This document shows positions 9,001 through 18,231 of a stretch of 64,000 bases of DNA, piece by piece. The stretch is from Bacteroidota bacterium (GTDB lineage: Bacteria; Bacteroidota; Bacteroidia; Chitinophagales; Chitinophagaceae). The notes beneath the pieces were generated by a model, which worked only from the letters and a program-made list of their open reading frames with translations, was not told the origin of the DNA and did no database searches. Positions within the stretch are counted from its first letter, which is position 1. Each line of letters begins with the position of its first letter. Location of the stretch: the NCBI GenBank assembly GCA_018267955.1, contig JAFDXL010000010.1, forward strand, positions 310,001 through 374,000. Direction: 5' to 3'. The translations under genes were made by a program, and so were the position numbers.

Positions 9001-9762
9001 ATGAAAAAACTGGAAAACAAAACGGTGTTCATTACCGGTGGCCTGTCTGGCATAGGCAAGGCATGCGCAATATTAGCAGCCAGGGAAGGTGCTAACATTG
9101 CTATCGCAGACATACAATCAAACACTACTGAATCGGCAATGCAGGAAATTAAAGCGGTGAACTCAAAAGCTATATTCATCGCCTGTGATGTATCTGACTT
9201 TGCGCAGGTAGGTAACGCCATCAAAAAAACAATCGATACATTTTCTTCACTTGATGTAGCACTCAATAATGCGGGAATTGGCGGCGAAGCCAATGACGTT
9301 GGCGATATGACACAAGAAGCATGGCTGAGGGTAATAGGCATTAACCTGAACGGAGTCTTTTATTGTATGAAGCACGAACTGCAACAAATGGCGAAGCAGA
9401 AAAGCGGTGTGATCATCAATATGGCTTCGATACTGGGCAAGGTTGGATTTGCAAAATCAAGCCATTATGTTGCCGCTAAACACGGCGTGGTAGGATTAAC
9501 GCAAACGGCAGCTATGGAATACGCCACACAGGGAATCCGCATCAATGCGATATGCCCCGGTTTCATAGAAACGCCCTTATTGACAAAAGGCGGCATTGAG
9601 GAAGATAATGATGCAGGCAAATGGATCAAAAGCCTGCACCCAATGAAACGACTGGGTAGAGCAGAAGAAATCGCTGAAGCTTTCCTGTTTCTTGCATCCG
9701 AATCAGGCAGTTTCGTAACCGGTACGGCTATGGAGGTAGACGGCGGCTACCTGGCGCAATAA
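9001..9762 (+). CDS. Short-chain dehydrogenase/reductase (SDR), classical type
   Basis: 253 residues, the normal classical SDR length. The NAD(P) site is TGGLSGIG (12-19), NNAG is at 89-92, and the catalytic set is S143, Y156 and K160 in SHYVAAKHG. D37 after the second beta strand (IADIQ) points to NAD rather than NADP preference. The ending AMEVDGGYLAQ is the usual conserved SDR C-terminus. The substrate cannot be read from sequence; glucose/sorbitol-type dehydrogenases, cyclic alcohol dehydrogenases and 3-oxoacyl-ACP reductase-like enzymes all share this layout. It has its own terminator and no operon partners. Confidence 0.88.
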   Translation: MKKLENKTVFITGGLSGIGKACAILAAREGANIAIADIQSNTTESAMQEIKAVNSKAIFIACDVSDFAQVGNAIKKTIDTFSSLDVALNNAGIGGEANDVGDMTQEAWLRVIGINLNGVFYCMKHELQQMAKQKSGVIINMASILGKVGFAKSSHYVAAKHGVVGLTQTAAMEYATQGIRINAICPGFIETPLLTKGGIEEDNDAGKWIKSLHPMKRLGRAEEIAEAFLFLASESGSFVTGTAMEVDGGYLAQ

Positions 9763-9787
9763 ACTATTTAATACTTTTTAAAAACAG

Positions 9788-9816
9788 CAAAGCCTTTGTA
9801 TTAAACAAAGGCTTTG
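9788..9816. terminator. Bidirectional intrinsic terminator
   Basis: A perfect 12-pair stem (CAAAGCCTTTGT with ACAAAGGCTTTG) and a 5-base loop between the convergent SDR and cytochrome genes. Confidence 0.8.
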
Positions 9817-9848
9817 TTATCATATTGTTGACTGCAACTGATAGTCTT

Positions 9849-11351
9849 CTATCTCTTAAACTGGTTCCTGTTTTCTGCAGTTATGAGATTACCTTGGATA
9901 GACCATGCAAAATCCAGTTTTAAAGTTTGCTTATAGATCGGTGCATTGAGATCAATATAGGTATCACCGATATATTGGGGTTGATTCTTTTGTGCAACAG
10001 TTGATGGAGCATAATTGGCATGAGCATGGCAGCTCATGCAATTGGTACGCACACCCCAATTATTTTCTACAGGTTTGCCATTGGTAATTACAAATGCAGG
10101 ATCATTTAATGCAGCCTTGCCTATAGGTCCGAATGTAAAGGAGGCCTCTAGGTAGGGATTAAATGCATAGATAGAAGTCCCTTTATTATTACCACCCGTA
10201 TATGGCTGGTTAGGATAGATATAAGTGTAGGCTGGAGCCATTGCATAATGGCGTGGTGCACCGGTTAGCTCTTTAGGCCTTTGGGCGGCAACAGCTTTAG
10301 AGCTTGGCGCAGGCGGATTATCCGCATCAGGGGTCCACCAGTATGTTTGCCAGGTCCAGCGGAATGTTTCTTTAGTAGTAACGTGCATCGCTACCAGAAT
10401 GGCAATATCGCCTGCTTTAGCATTCCTGGTTTGCCCGGAAGCATTCAGTTCATTGGCAGTTTGCTGGTCTAACTTAAAGTGTATGAAATTATCTACGTTA
10501 TAAGTATTCTGCGGGTTCTTTCCCTGGCCGGTATCTACACCGCCATTTCCCTGTCCATTGTTTTTAGGATCTACATATACCCACCCTGGCCATGAACCTT
10601 CGCCATACGCTTTCGGAACGGAGGGTGTACCGGGCCATACATTCAGCTTGTAGCAACCACCCCATTGTTTAAAGGTATCTGCATCTACCTGGAATATTTC
10701 AAACACAGGCTTAATAGTAATACCCGTGTTGGGGAACTGCGGTATTTCTGTATTACCTGCATTTAGCATACCCTGGAGTACCGCAGAATCAAACAGCTTA
10801 TTCTTAACTGCAAATTGCGCTGCAGTAGGATCGTATTTTACGAAGCCGGTAATACGAGTGCTGTCCAGGCTATCAATATTGGTAATGCCCAGCATGCGTG
10901 CCGCCTGCTTTTCCTTGTGAAGAAACTGGTGTGGCCTATGCAGTGTACCTCTATGCGTTTTCACTTCTTCCATTGATAAGGCCTTGCCGTTATTTTCCTG
11001 GTAAACGATCATTTGCATCATATCATCAGGGGTAAGCCAGGTTTCAAAGATTCGTATATCCTGCCCTTCTGCCTGTTCACCGGAGTTCGTATTAAGTCCG
11101 GTCCAGACACCCCATGCGTGTGCAGCAATTTTATCATTATTCATACTATCGATCCAACCGTTAATCACATTTGAATCTTCCGGAAACCTAAAACCGGGTA
11201 TACCGGGATCGGGAAAATCTTTAGGAATGATAAAATTTGATTTCGGTTTGGCACCGGTGCTGGTTTCTTCACCTTTCTTAGGTTCGTTATTGCAGCGAAC
11301 ACAGGTGATCACAACTGCCAATAGCAGTAGAATCGGGATGCTTTTTTTCAT
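9849..11351 (-). CDS. Exported monohaem cytochrome c-type protein
   Basis: 500 residues. An N-terminal hydrophobic signal (about residues 3-20) ends in a Cys-rich CVRCNN stretch and may be a lipoprotein signal, although the lipobox is not canonical. One CxxCH haem-binding motif (C438, C441, H442 in NCMSCHAHANY) sits near the C-terminus. The long Trp- and Gly-rich region before it shows no standard electron-transfer domain. Large proteins with a single C-terminal CxxCH of this type occur in Bacteroidota and Proteobacteria as uncharacterised cytochrome c family proteins. It is probably periplasmic or surface exposed and needs a cytochrome c maturation system, none of which is seen in the window. 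The redox partner is unknown. Confidence 0.7.
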   Translation of the reverse strand: MKKSIPILLLLAVVITCVRCNNEPKKGEETSTGAKPKSNFIIPKDFPDPGIPGFRFPEDSNVINGWIDSMNNDKIAAHAWGVWTGLNTNSGEQAEGQDIRIFETWLTPDDMMQMIVYQENNGKALSMEEVKTHRGTLHRPHQFLHKEKQAARMLGITNIDSLDSTRITGFVKYDPTAAQFAVKNKLFDSAVLQGMLNAGNTEIPQFPNTGITIKPVFEIFQVDADTFKQWGGCYKLNVWPGTPSVPKAYGEGSWPGWVYVDPKNNGQGNGGVDTGQGKNPQNTYNVDNFIHFKLDQQTANELNASGQTRNAKAGDIAILVAMHVTTKETFRWTWQTYWWTPDADNPPAPSSKAVAAQRPKELTGAPRHYAMAPAYTYIYPNQPYTGGNNKGTSIYAFNPYLEASFTFGPIGKAALNDPAFVITNGKPVENNWGVRTNCMSCHAHANYAPSTVAQKNQPQYIGDTYIDLNAPIYKQTLKLDFAWSIQGNLITAENRNQFKR

Positions 11352-11597
11352 GTGTGTGTTGTGTTTTTATATGTGAATAGTTATAAACAACTGAATAAGT
11401 TTACATCACAAGACTTAACACCGGGGAATTATAGTTACGATGCGAAAGTAATAAACAAACTAATTGCAAACACCCGTTAAAACACTGTAAATCAAAAAAA
11501 ACTAACTCTTGCCAGTAACCTGCTTTCTCTTAACAATTCCAATCGTTCAGTATAAGAGCAGTACCGTTTGCTATAGACAAAAGTGCAGCCATACTAT

Positions 11598-11630
11598 AAA
11601 AATATTGCCCCAATTCGGGGCAATATTTTT
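11598..11630 (-). terminator. Strong intrinsic terminator, overlapping the stop codon of the lipoprotein gene
   Basis: A perfect 14-pair stem (AAAAATATTGCCCC with its complement) around AATTC, flanked by A and T runs. Its right edge touches the stop codon of the minus-strand lipoprotein gene at 11630. Confidence 0.85.
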
Positions 11631-12130
11631 TATTTGATCAAAGGAACGTAAAAAGTGCCTTCTGTTATGGTTACAGAATCCTTAGTCGGATCAAGCTTAT
11701 CATAAAGCTTACCGCTAAATTCTCCTTTAATGGTTGCGTTATCATCGGAAAGGATCTTAATAACAAAAGTTGAATCATCGTTCAGTGTCTGGTAACCATC
11801 TATATCATTGGTGTGCGATATAGCGATAACACCTTTTTTACGTCCGCCTGTGTAATTTCCTACACCGCTATAGTTATCGATACCAATAGAATAGCCATAA
11901 CTACCTCCCTTAAACGTTATAAAACAAGAGGCCGAAAGTAATACAGGCGTATCGGGACTTTTAGCTGCAAGAAACGTACTGCCATCGTACATAGTACCGT
12001 TTACCTTCGCCTTAAAATAATAACCAGGCGTGGTTGGCGTTGTGTTTGTGTTATTGTTATTATCTTTTTTGCTGCATGAAGCGGCAAAAATAATAACGGG
12101 GAGCATAAGAAGGGTAAAATGCTTTTTCAT
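11630..12130 (-). CDS. Small lipoprotein of unknown function
   Basis: 166 residues. The signal peptide ends in a lipobox-like FAASC with Cys at 20; the following SKKDNNNN is a polar tether usual for Bacteroidota lipoproteins. After the Asn/Thr linker, residues about 40-166 form an all-beta domain that starts GYYFKAKVNGTMYDGS. It is similar in style to DUF6252-type lipoproteins, which have the same xAKVNGxxW/Y opening. No enzymatic motif is present. The gene is alone, divergent from the M28 peptidase. Confidence 0.75.
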   Translation of the reverse strand: MKKHFTLLMLPVIIFAASCSKKDNNNNTNTTPTTPGYYFKAKVNGTMYDGSTFLAAKSPDTPVLLSASCFITFKGGSYGYSIGIDNYSGVGNYTGGRKKGVIAISHTNDIDGYQTLNDDSTFVIKILSDDNATIKGEFSGKLYDKLDPTKDSVTITEGTFYVPLIK

Positions 12131-12231
12131 ATAGATTTAGTGTTATTGGTAAAACAATGGGAATAAATATACTACCCTATTTCTTTTTTCATAGCAGATA
12201 TCTATCTTGTTCTTATCCAACTAAAATACTG

Positions 12232-13758
12232 ATGAGAAAAGCCATTCCACTCGTACTGCTTAGTGCAGCAACAATCTGCATATCCTTTAAAAGTGATCGT
12301 GTGAACCTGGGCATGATAACCAGGATAAAACAGGAAGGCTTTAATGATTCTAAAGTAATGCAGACGTTGTTTGAGCTAACAGATGTAAATGGCCCGCGCC
12401 TTACGGGATCAGCAGGCATGAAACATGCAGAAAAATGGGCGGTACAAAAATTAAAGGAATGGGGGTTGGAAAATGTACATACGGAACGCTGGGGTACATT
12501 TGGTAAAGGCTGGGAAATACAAAAATGTTATGTGGCGATGACGGTACCCTATTACCAGGCGCTGATTGCTGTGCCTAAGGCATGGACGCCCGGAACCGGC
12601 GGTAACATTGCTGCTGACGCAGTTCTTGTAAAAACAGACAGCCTGGACAAGTATGCCGGTAAATTAAACGGTAAGATTGTAGTGTTGGCTACCGGCGATG
12701 CCTACGACCAAAATATGGGATTGAAAGCAGATGCCAGCCGCTTGACAGAAGAAGATCTGCACAGGACAGCAATGGACCCTCATATTACCGATGCAGATAA
12801 CCCGAAAGGTGCACGAAATTATCGTCCTTATGTATCGCGTCAAAAAATAGACTCTTTCCTGATGGCAGAAGGTGCAAAGGCGGTGATAAGCTTGCGCAGG
12901 GGCAACATGGGCACTGTTTTTACCAGCAACGGCGCCAGCCGCGCATGGGATGCTAAACCTGTATTGCCGGAACTGGAAATGGGCTCGGAACATATATACA
13001 GACTGGAACGACTGCTGACAGCAGGCAAAAAAGTAAGCTTGGAGATGGATATAAAGACCAGCTTTTCTATGGCCGACAGCACAGAATATAATGTTGTGGG
13101 CGAAATACCCGGAACAGATAAGGAACTTAAAAATGAAATAGTGATGCTTGGTGCACACATGGACTCCTGGCATGCAGCTACCGGCACTACTGACAATGGC
13201 ACGGGCACTGTAGTAACCATGGAGGCAGTGCGTATTCTCAAAGCATTAAACATACATCCTAAACGCACGATACGCATTGTGCTATGGAGCGGCGAAGAGC
13301 AAGGGTTGCTTGGAAGCAGGGGCTATGTAAAAAAACATTTCGGCGATCGGCTGACAATGCAGCTAAAACCGGAACAGGAAATGGTAAGCGCTTATTACAA
13401 TCTTGATAACGGCGGAGGAAAGATCAGGGGCATCTATACCCAGAATAATGATGCGGTGTATCCAATCTTCGAACAATGGCTGCAGCCGTTCAAAGACCTG
13501 GATGCTACTACCGTTACTAACCGTAATACAGGTGGCACAGATCATCTATCTTTTGACGAGATAGGTATACCGGGATTCCAGTTTATACAAGACCCGCTGG
13601 AATATGGATCGCGCACGCACCACAGCAACATGGATACTTATGAAAGGGCAAACTCAAACGACCTGATGCAGGCATCTGTCATCATAGCCTCTTTTGTATA
13701 TAACACTGCTATGCGCGATGAGATGCTGCCACGCAAACCTTTGCCTAAGAAAAAATAA
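12232..13758 (+). CDS. Exported M28-family zinc aminopeptidase/carboxypeptidase
   Basis: 508 residues from the ATG at 12232, chosen because it begins a good signal peptide (MRKAIPLVLLSAATICISF); an earlier in-frame ATG at 12157 would put 25 unlikely residues in front. Residues about 110-250 form a PA-like inserted region. The M28 catalytic domain contains the paired-zinc ligands H309 and D311 (AHMDSW), D321 (TDNGTG), E355-E356 (SGEEQG) and a late His in the RTHHSNMDTYE region. The family removes residues from peptide ends. Likely periplasmic. The C-terminal PRKPLPKKK is basic. It is monocistronic or weakly linked to the following gene 40 bases away. Confidence 0.87.
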   Translation: MRKAIPLVLLSAATICISFKSDRVNLGMITRIKQEGFNDSKVMQTLFELTDVNGPRLTGSAGMKHAEKWAVQKLKEWGLENVHTERWGTFGKGWEIQKCYVAMTVPYYQALIAVPKAWTPGTGGNIAADAVLVKTDSLDKYAGKLNGKIVVLATGDAYDQNMGLKADASRLTEEDLHRTAMDPHITDADNPKGARNYRPYVSRQKIDSFLMAEGAKAVISLRRGNMGTVFTSNGASRAWDAKPVLPELEMGSEHIYRLERLLTAGKKVSLEMDIKTSFSMADSTEYNVVGEIPGTDKELKNEIVMLGAHMDSWHAATGTTDNGTGTVVTMEAVRILKALNIHPKRTIRIVLWSGEEQGLLGSRGYVKKHFGDRLTMQLKPEQEMVSAYYNLDNGGGKIRGIYTQNNDAVYPIFEQWLQPFKDLDATTVTNRNTGGTDHLSFDEIGIPGFQFIQDPLEYGSRTHHSNMDTYERANSNDLMQASVIIASFVYNTAMRDEMLPRKPLPKKK

Positions 13759-13798
13759 TAATAGATATTTTTTGTAATTTTTCGTACCAAACCTGAGT

Positions 13799-14572
13799 AT
13801 GAAAAATTTCCTATTATCCTTTCTCTGCTTATTAACAGCAACGGAAGCTGCGGCACAATCCAAGTACCGCAGTTCTTTACAGGACTATTATTTGGCTAAT
13901 TCTATTGACAACAACAGGTTTTGGAAAAGATTTTCTATAGCAGGTGGCCTACATTTTATTCCCGGCACTGCCGATCTGCATTTTATGGGATTTGCAGATT
14001 CCAGCTATATTGACACCGCTATATCTGCTACCATAAAAGCGAAGCAATCTTACGCATTTTACGTAGGCAGCTATTTCCCCATTGCCCTGATGTCTGATAA
14101 GAGTATGTTGGTGGCAGAGGTGGAATTGATGGCTTCTGTCAGCAAGCTTACTTACGATAGTATTCCGATAGCAGCAAAAACAAACATATCTGCACCTACT
14201 GATGTTTATAAAATAGGAATACCTATAAGCCTTGAGTACAGAAGCGGAGCCGATGTTCTGCTCAGCAAGGAAGCTAAATCTATGTTCAGCCTGGGTGCCG
14301 GATTTAATTTCTGCATCATCAATTCGAATGATTATGACCGGGTAACTCCGTTGAGGGCGTTACCATTTGTAAAAGCGGAACTGGGCTTCTTTGCCGGCAT
14401 TGGTTTCAAGATCAGGGGTGTTTATTATTTTGGTAATTCAGACTACAACTATACCATCAACTACAATGTTGCACACAGTGGCGGCGACCAATTAATATCT
14501 AAATTCAGAGGTTCTAATGGGTTTAACTTAACACTGGTACTCATGCCATTTTCGGTAAACTGGAGCCATTAA
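13799..14572 (+). CDS. Exported protein, probable outer-membrane beta barrel, unknown
   Basis: 257 residues with a signal peptide (about 1-19, ending AAAQ). The rest alternates short hydrophobic and polar strands with aromatic ends (for example FSIAGGLHFIPG, SYAFYVGSYFPIAL, KIRGVYYFGNSDYNYTINY), which suggests a small barrel. No named domain is visible. It lies 40 bases after the M28 peptidase and may be co-transcribed. Confidence 0.65.
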   Translation: MKNFLLSFLCLLTATEAAAQSKYRSSLQDYYLANSIDNNRFWKRFSIAGGLHFIPGTADLHFMGFADSSYIDTAISATIKAKQSYAFYVGSYFPIALMSDKSMLVAEVELMASVSKLTYDSIPIAAKTNISAPTDVYKIGIPISLEYRSGADVLLSKEAKSMFSLGAGFNFCIINSNDYDRVTPLRALPFVKAELGFFAGIGFKIRGVYYFGNSDYNYTINYNVAHSGGDQLISKFRGSNGFNLTLVLMPFSVNWSH

Positions 14573-14676
14573 GAAGCTACCCGCATCCGTACTGGCAGGT
14601 ATGTATAAATACGTGTACCGGGGTAAAGAGAACCAGCAATGATCGACTTTATTTTGTAACAAACTAATTCCTTGTT

Positions 14677-15858
14677 ATGAAAAAGATCTTTACCCTTTTC
14701 TTTCTATTGATTGTTTCCATTGCCAGCTACAGCCAAGCAACACTGTGCAGCGGTTTCGGGTTTATGGGAGGTATAGATGGCACTACCTATACCAGGACCA
14801 CCACATTTGGCACCCGCAACTATCAATATATATCTGCGGCCAACGACGGTTCACAATTTTACGCTGCCAGCTTTACAAGCAACAAATTGTATTGGGTCAG
14901 CACATCTTTTGCAATTACGGATTCCATGAATGTAACGTTATATGATATTGCTTCGTCCAACGAAGCCAATACGCTGTTTGGCCTCACGCAGTCTTCTATG
15001 TATCGCATCAATACAAGCAGCAAATCTATAACCGATACTATCGCTATTGCAAATCCTTTCAGGCTGGAAGAAAGGCCCGGAGCAAAAGAAGTATGGGTAT
15101 CGGGCGATAGTATGATCTACGTGGTAGATTATACATCAGGCCTCACTAAATCAAGCATACATATTTCTAACAATGCCGGTGATTACTACAATGTAAGGTT
15201 TACCAAAGGTGGCACCCTGGCTTATAAAATTGCTGCAGCCAGCAAAAAGATATTTAAGATAGATGCATCGACGAAGGCCAAACTGGACTCTGCAGACCTC
15301 GCCAACGCCAATGGTTATGATATAGAAGTATCTACCGATAGCAGCAAGATATTTGTGAGCATGCCAAACGATAAGAAGATCATGATATACCAGGCAAGCA
15401 ATATGGCGTTGGTGGATTCTATTGTTAGTCCGCGTGAGGTATTTAGTTTATACAGGCACCCGTCGCGCAAAGAACTTTGGGCAGTAAACCACTTCCAGGA
15501 TTCTATTACTGTATATGATGAGGATACTAAAGCTATGATCGCTGCAATACCTGCGGCATCCAGCCCCTTCCACCTTGCTTTTGCCAAAGGAAATGTATCG
15601 GTTGAGCATGTTACCTTAAACACCTATGGCCTTGTGGCTTACCCCAACCCTGCGTCAAACGAATTATTTCTAAAGTTCCCTAATGGTAACACGCACAAGA
15701 TTGTTGTGTCTGATATCAAGGGCCAGATACTGTCAACACGCAGCGAAACAAACAACCGGTCGATCATACAAACTGACAATTTAGTTCCCGGCAGCTACCA
15801 GCTATCTGTATATGAAGACGGAACTTTAAAGAGCACTATCCGCTTTTTGAAACAATAA
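14677..15858 (+). CDS. Secreted YVTN-like beta-propeller protein with T9SS type A sorting domain
   Basis: 393 residues. Signal peptide about 1-21. Residues about 30-310 repeat a blade pattern (for example VYDIASSNEANTLFG, IFKIDASTKAKLDSADL, ITVYDEDTKAMIAAIP), typical of YVTN-type beta-propellers. Residues about 318-393 are a T9SS type A sorting domain (VAYPNPASNELFLKF, SDIKGQILSTR, LVPGSYQLSVYEDG). It is therefore predicted to be exported to or through the cell surface. No active site is visible; a binding role is inferred from the fold. Confidence 0.82.
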   Translation: MKKIFTLFFLLIVSIASYSQATLCSGFGFMGGIDGTTYTRTTTFGTRNYQYISAANDGSQFYAASFTSNKLYWVSTSFAITDSMNVTLYDIASSNEANTLFGLTQSSMYRINTSSKSITDTIAIANPFRLEERPGAKEVWVSGDSMIYVVDYTSGLTKSSIHISNNAGDYYNVRFTKGGTLAYKIAAASKKIFKIDASTKAKLDSADLANANGYDIEVSTDSSKIFVSMPNDKKIMIYQASNMALVDSIVSPREVFSLYRHPSRKELWAVNHFQDSITVYDEDTKAMIAAIPAASSPFHLAFAKGNVSVEHVTLNTYGLVAYPNPASNELFLKFPNGNTHKIVVSDIKGQILSTRSETNNRSIIQTDNLVPGSYQLSVYEDGTLKSTIRFLKQ

Positions 15859-15882
15859 AGCCCCGATCCCTTTCAACCTAAA

Positions 15883-15910
15883 AAAGCCGTCCGTAACAAC
15901 GGGCGGCTTT
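15883..15910 (+). terminator. Intrinsic terminator
   Basis: An 11-pair stem (AAAGCCGTCCG with CGGGCGGCTTT, one wobble pair) and a TAACAA loop, 24 bases after the propeller gene. Confidence 0.8.
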
Positions 15911-15940
15911 ATAGTATCTGCATTTATTAGATCAGTAGTA

Positions 15941-15986
15941 GGTTGCACTTTTATTGCACTTGTCTTTATGCAATAAAAGTGCAACC
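15941..15986. repeat. 18-bp perfect inverted repeat plus adjoining small hairpin
   Basis: The arms GGTTGCACTTTTATTGCA (15941-15958) and its exact complement (15969-15986) flank a 10-base loop. A second small hairpin (CCGCAG/CTGCGG, 15985-16001) adjoins it. The element lies between the convergent propeller and RRM genes, about 40 bases past the RRM gene stop. It lacks a long T run, so it may act as a 3'-end stabiliser or terminator of the RRM transcript. Confidence 0.6.
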
Positions 15987-16022
15987 GCAGTGACCCTGCG
16001 GCTGCATATGAAATGATTTTGT

Positions 16023-16625
16023 TTACAGCTTGTTGAAGTCTTCGTCGTCGAGCTTGTTGAAATCGCGCTTATAACCGCCACGATTCTCATCACGATTGAA
16101 GTTGCTGTTACGATCGCGGTTGTAACCATTATCACGGTTGTAACCACCATTATCGCGATTATAGCCACCTTCACGATTATAACCACCGCCATTATTATCA
16201 CGGCTATAGCCACCACCGGAACTACGATCGCGGTTGTAACCACCACCGTTATCACGGTTATAGCCACCGCCAGAGCTACGGTCGCGATTGAAACCGCCGC
16301 CACCGCCACGGTTAAAACCACCGCCACCACCACGATTGCGGTTGAAACCGCCACCGCCGCCACGGCTATTGCCGCCCGGGCCATTCTTTGGTTTAGCTTC
16401 TTTTACAGAGATCACCTGCCCTTCAAAATAGGTCATGTCTATATTATCTATAGCATCAAGAGCGTGATATTTATCTGCCATTTCTACAAAGGCAAAACCT
16501 TTGGAAACCCCTGTTTCATTGTCACGAATAACTTTTACAGAGAGTAGTTCTCCAAATTCTGAAAATGCCTTTTCAAGGGATTGTTCGTTCGTTTCAGGCG
16601 ACAGATTACCTACAAATAAATTCAT
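16023..16625 (-). CDS. RRM RNA-binding protein with long Gly/Asn/Arg-rich tail
   Basis: 200 residues. One RRM domain fills residues 1-80, with RNP2 LFVGNL (3-8) and RNP1 KGFAFVEM (42-49). The remaining 120 residues are a low-complexity tail of GGGGFNR, GGGYNRD and NRDNGGYNRD units, like RGG boxes, ending in FNKLDDEDFNKL. Such single-RRM glycine-rich proteins occur in cyanobacteria and Bacteroidota and are often linked to cold stress and RNA chaperone activity. The tail suggests weak multivalent RNA binding. The coding DNA of the tail is itself repetitive. A second RRM protein lies at 27671-27964 but has only a short tail. Confidence 0.9.
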   Translation of the reverse strand: MNLFVGNLSPETNEQSLEKAFSEFGELLSVKVIRDNETGVSKGFAFVEMADKYHALDAIDNIDMTYFEGQVISVKEAKPKNGPGGNSRGGGGGFNRNRGGGGGFNRGGGGGFNRDRSSGGGYNRDNGGGYNRDRSSGGGYSRDNNGGGYNREGGYNRDNGGYNRDNGYNRDRNSNFNRDENRGGYKRDFNKLDDEDFNKL

Positions 16626-16801
16626 TATAATAGCTTATGGATACAAATATAATGTATTAAATTGTAAATAAGTGGTGGTTCGGATGGCATAAAATTTCAA
16701 AATATCAGTGATTTACCTATTCGTTAACATCCTCTTTTTCAATGGGATATGTGGCACCTCCGGAGGCATAGATTTTATCCCTACTTTTGAACGGGAGAAA
16801 T

Positions 16802-17734
16802 ATGGCTCAAATAAAGAAATCAGGCTGGATCAGTATCGTCATTATTGCAGTAGTAATTGCAGGCTTTTATATGGTCCGCAAATTGCCTGCTTTTGACAAA
16901 TTTCATGATTACTACGCTTATTATAATGGCGTAGCCGGTCTGCAACCTTCTTCTCCCGTAATGATAAAGGGCGTACGCGTTGGCAAGATCAAAGCCATAG
17001 ATCTGGGCGGCCCTAAGGTAAAAGTAACCATCTCTATAAACAAGGATATTGAATTGCCTGAGGATAGTAAAGCACTGCTTACATCTGGCGGATTGCTAAG
17101 TGATATGTCTATTGTGCTGAATATGGGCAACAGCAAAAACATATTGCCTAACAATGCACAAATAACAGCGGCATTAGATACCAGCGCTATGCCGGTATCT
17201 GTACGCATCACCCCTTACCTGGAAACTGGCAAATACATATTGAGCAGTTTTGATACGACCATCACCGGTATTGACTTCCTTACCAGTTCGGGGATGTTTA
17301 CCACTTTCATCAAACCACTCATGTCTGCGGAAAAGACATTGGGGCAATATGCTTCTGCATCGGCAAGCGCCTATAAAATGGTGAACGGTTTGAATAATAC
17401 CCTAAAAAACATGGATACCAGCGCCGCGCATCTTTCTGAACAAAGCCGGAAATGGAACAATAGCCTCGCCGGGCTAGATAAAAAGACCCGGTCGCTGGCG
17501 AATGATTCGTTCAACAAATCAATAAACCAGGTAGCAGCCCTGACCAGGAATTTATCGAAAGCTACCCAAACCGCTTCTGACCCCAAAAAGGCTACAGGTA
17601 AGCTTTTGAACGACAAAGCCGCATACGAAAACACCACTAAAAGCCTGGCTGACGTCAATGAATCTGCAATTGAATTGCAAAAGAATCCGCCCGGCTTTCG
17701 CCTGATTGGTAAAAACAAGAAAAAGAAGAAATGA
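16802..17734 (+). CDS. MCE/MlaD-family protein (lipid-transport substrate-binding component)
   Basis: 310 residues from the ATG at 16802, which has a good GGGAGA ribosome-binding site 5 bases upstream; an in-frame TTG at 16787 is rejected. A single N-terminal transmembrane anchor is at about 6-24. The MCE domain (about 33-115) carries the family pattern YYNGVAGLQPSSPVMIKGVRVGKI. A long helical region follows (about 150-290) and the tail is basic (KNKKKKK). MlaD-type proteins form hexameric rings that move phospholipids between the inner and outer membranes with an ABC transporter. The usual MlaE and MlaF genes are not next to it in this window. The downstream thioredoxin-like gene overlaps by 4 bases. 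Confidence 0.85.
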   Translation: MAQIKKSGWISIVIIAVVIAGFYMVRKLPAFDKFHDYYAYYNGVAGLQPSSPVMIKGVRVGKIKAIDLGGPKVKVTISINKDIELPEDSKALLTSGGLLSDMSIVLNMGNSKNILPNNAQITAALDTSAMPVSVRITPYLETGKYILSSFDTTITGIDFLTSSGMFTTFIKPLMSAEKTLGQYASASASAYKMVNGLNNTLKNMDTSAAHLSEQSRKWNNSLAGLDKKTRSLANDSFNKSINQVAALTRNLSKATQTASDPKKATGKLLNDKAAYENTTKSLADVNESAIELQKNPPGFRLIGKNKKKKK

Positions 17735-18231
17735 GAATACTGATTTTCTGCCTGTTATTAGCGGCAGCACCCATATTTGCACAATGCCAGGAAGAACATA
17801 AATCGAATATATACAACCCTGCTGCTGATGCCCGCAAAGACATAGATGCAGCAGTTACTTTAGCAAAGAAGGAACATAAAAACGTTTTCGTACAGGTGGG
17901 TGGTAACTGGTGTATCTGGTGCCAGCGTTTTCATAACCTGGTGGAAGGTGACGATACCTTGAAGCGGCTGATGAATGACAACTATGTTGTCGTGCATCTA
18001 AATTACAGCCCTGAGAATAAGAACGAAAAAGTATTGGCGCAACTGGGATATCCCCAGCGTTTCGGGTTTCCTGTATTTGTGATACTAGACGGCAAAGGCA
18101 GGCGCATACACACTCAAAACTCCGGCTACCTGGAAGAAGGTAAAGGACACAGTAAAAAGAAGGTGGCAGAATTCCTGCAGCAGTGGTCGCCCAAAGCATT
18201 AGACCCTGCAACTTATAAGAAGGAGCAATAA
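17731..18231 (+). CDS. Exported thioredoxin-like protein (CIWC active site)
   Basis: 166 residues with a signal peptide (about 1-18). A thioredoxin fold of the DUF255/thioredoxin_7 type carries the pair C61 and C64 in NWCIWCQRF; the cis-proline region is GFPVFVILD. It likely reduces or exchanges disulfides in the periplasm. Its start overlaps the MCE gene stop (ATGA), so the two are translationally coupled and probably co-expressed; a functional link with lipid transport is only inference. Confidence 0.85.
   Translation: MRILIFCLLLAAAPIFAQCQEEHKSNIYNPAADARKDIDAAVTLAKKEHKNVFVQVGGNWCIWCQRFHNLVEGDDTLKRLMNDNYVVVHLNYSPENKNEKVLAQLGYPQRFGFPVFVILDGKGRRIHTQNSGYLEEGKGHSKKKVAEFLQQWSPKALDPATYKKEQ

Noticed and set aside
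12664-13277. Overlapping minus-strand open frames within the M28 peptidase
   Set aside because: The plus-strand gene has clear zinc ligands; the opposite frames have no motif or ribosome-binding site.
15941-15986. 18-bp inverted repeat as insertion-sequence ends
   Set aside because: The arms are 10 bases apart with no transposase between or near them.
16023-16380. Short tandem repeats considered as a CRISPR-like array
   Set aside because: They are the coding repeats of the glycine-rich tail, with no spacers and no cas genes.
15932-16384. Minus-strand frame rich in Val/Ala/Ile and Thr over the RRM tail
   Set aside because: It is a different-frame reading of the repetitive Gly/Asn/Arg-rich tail of the RRM gene.
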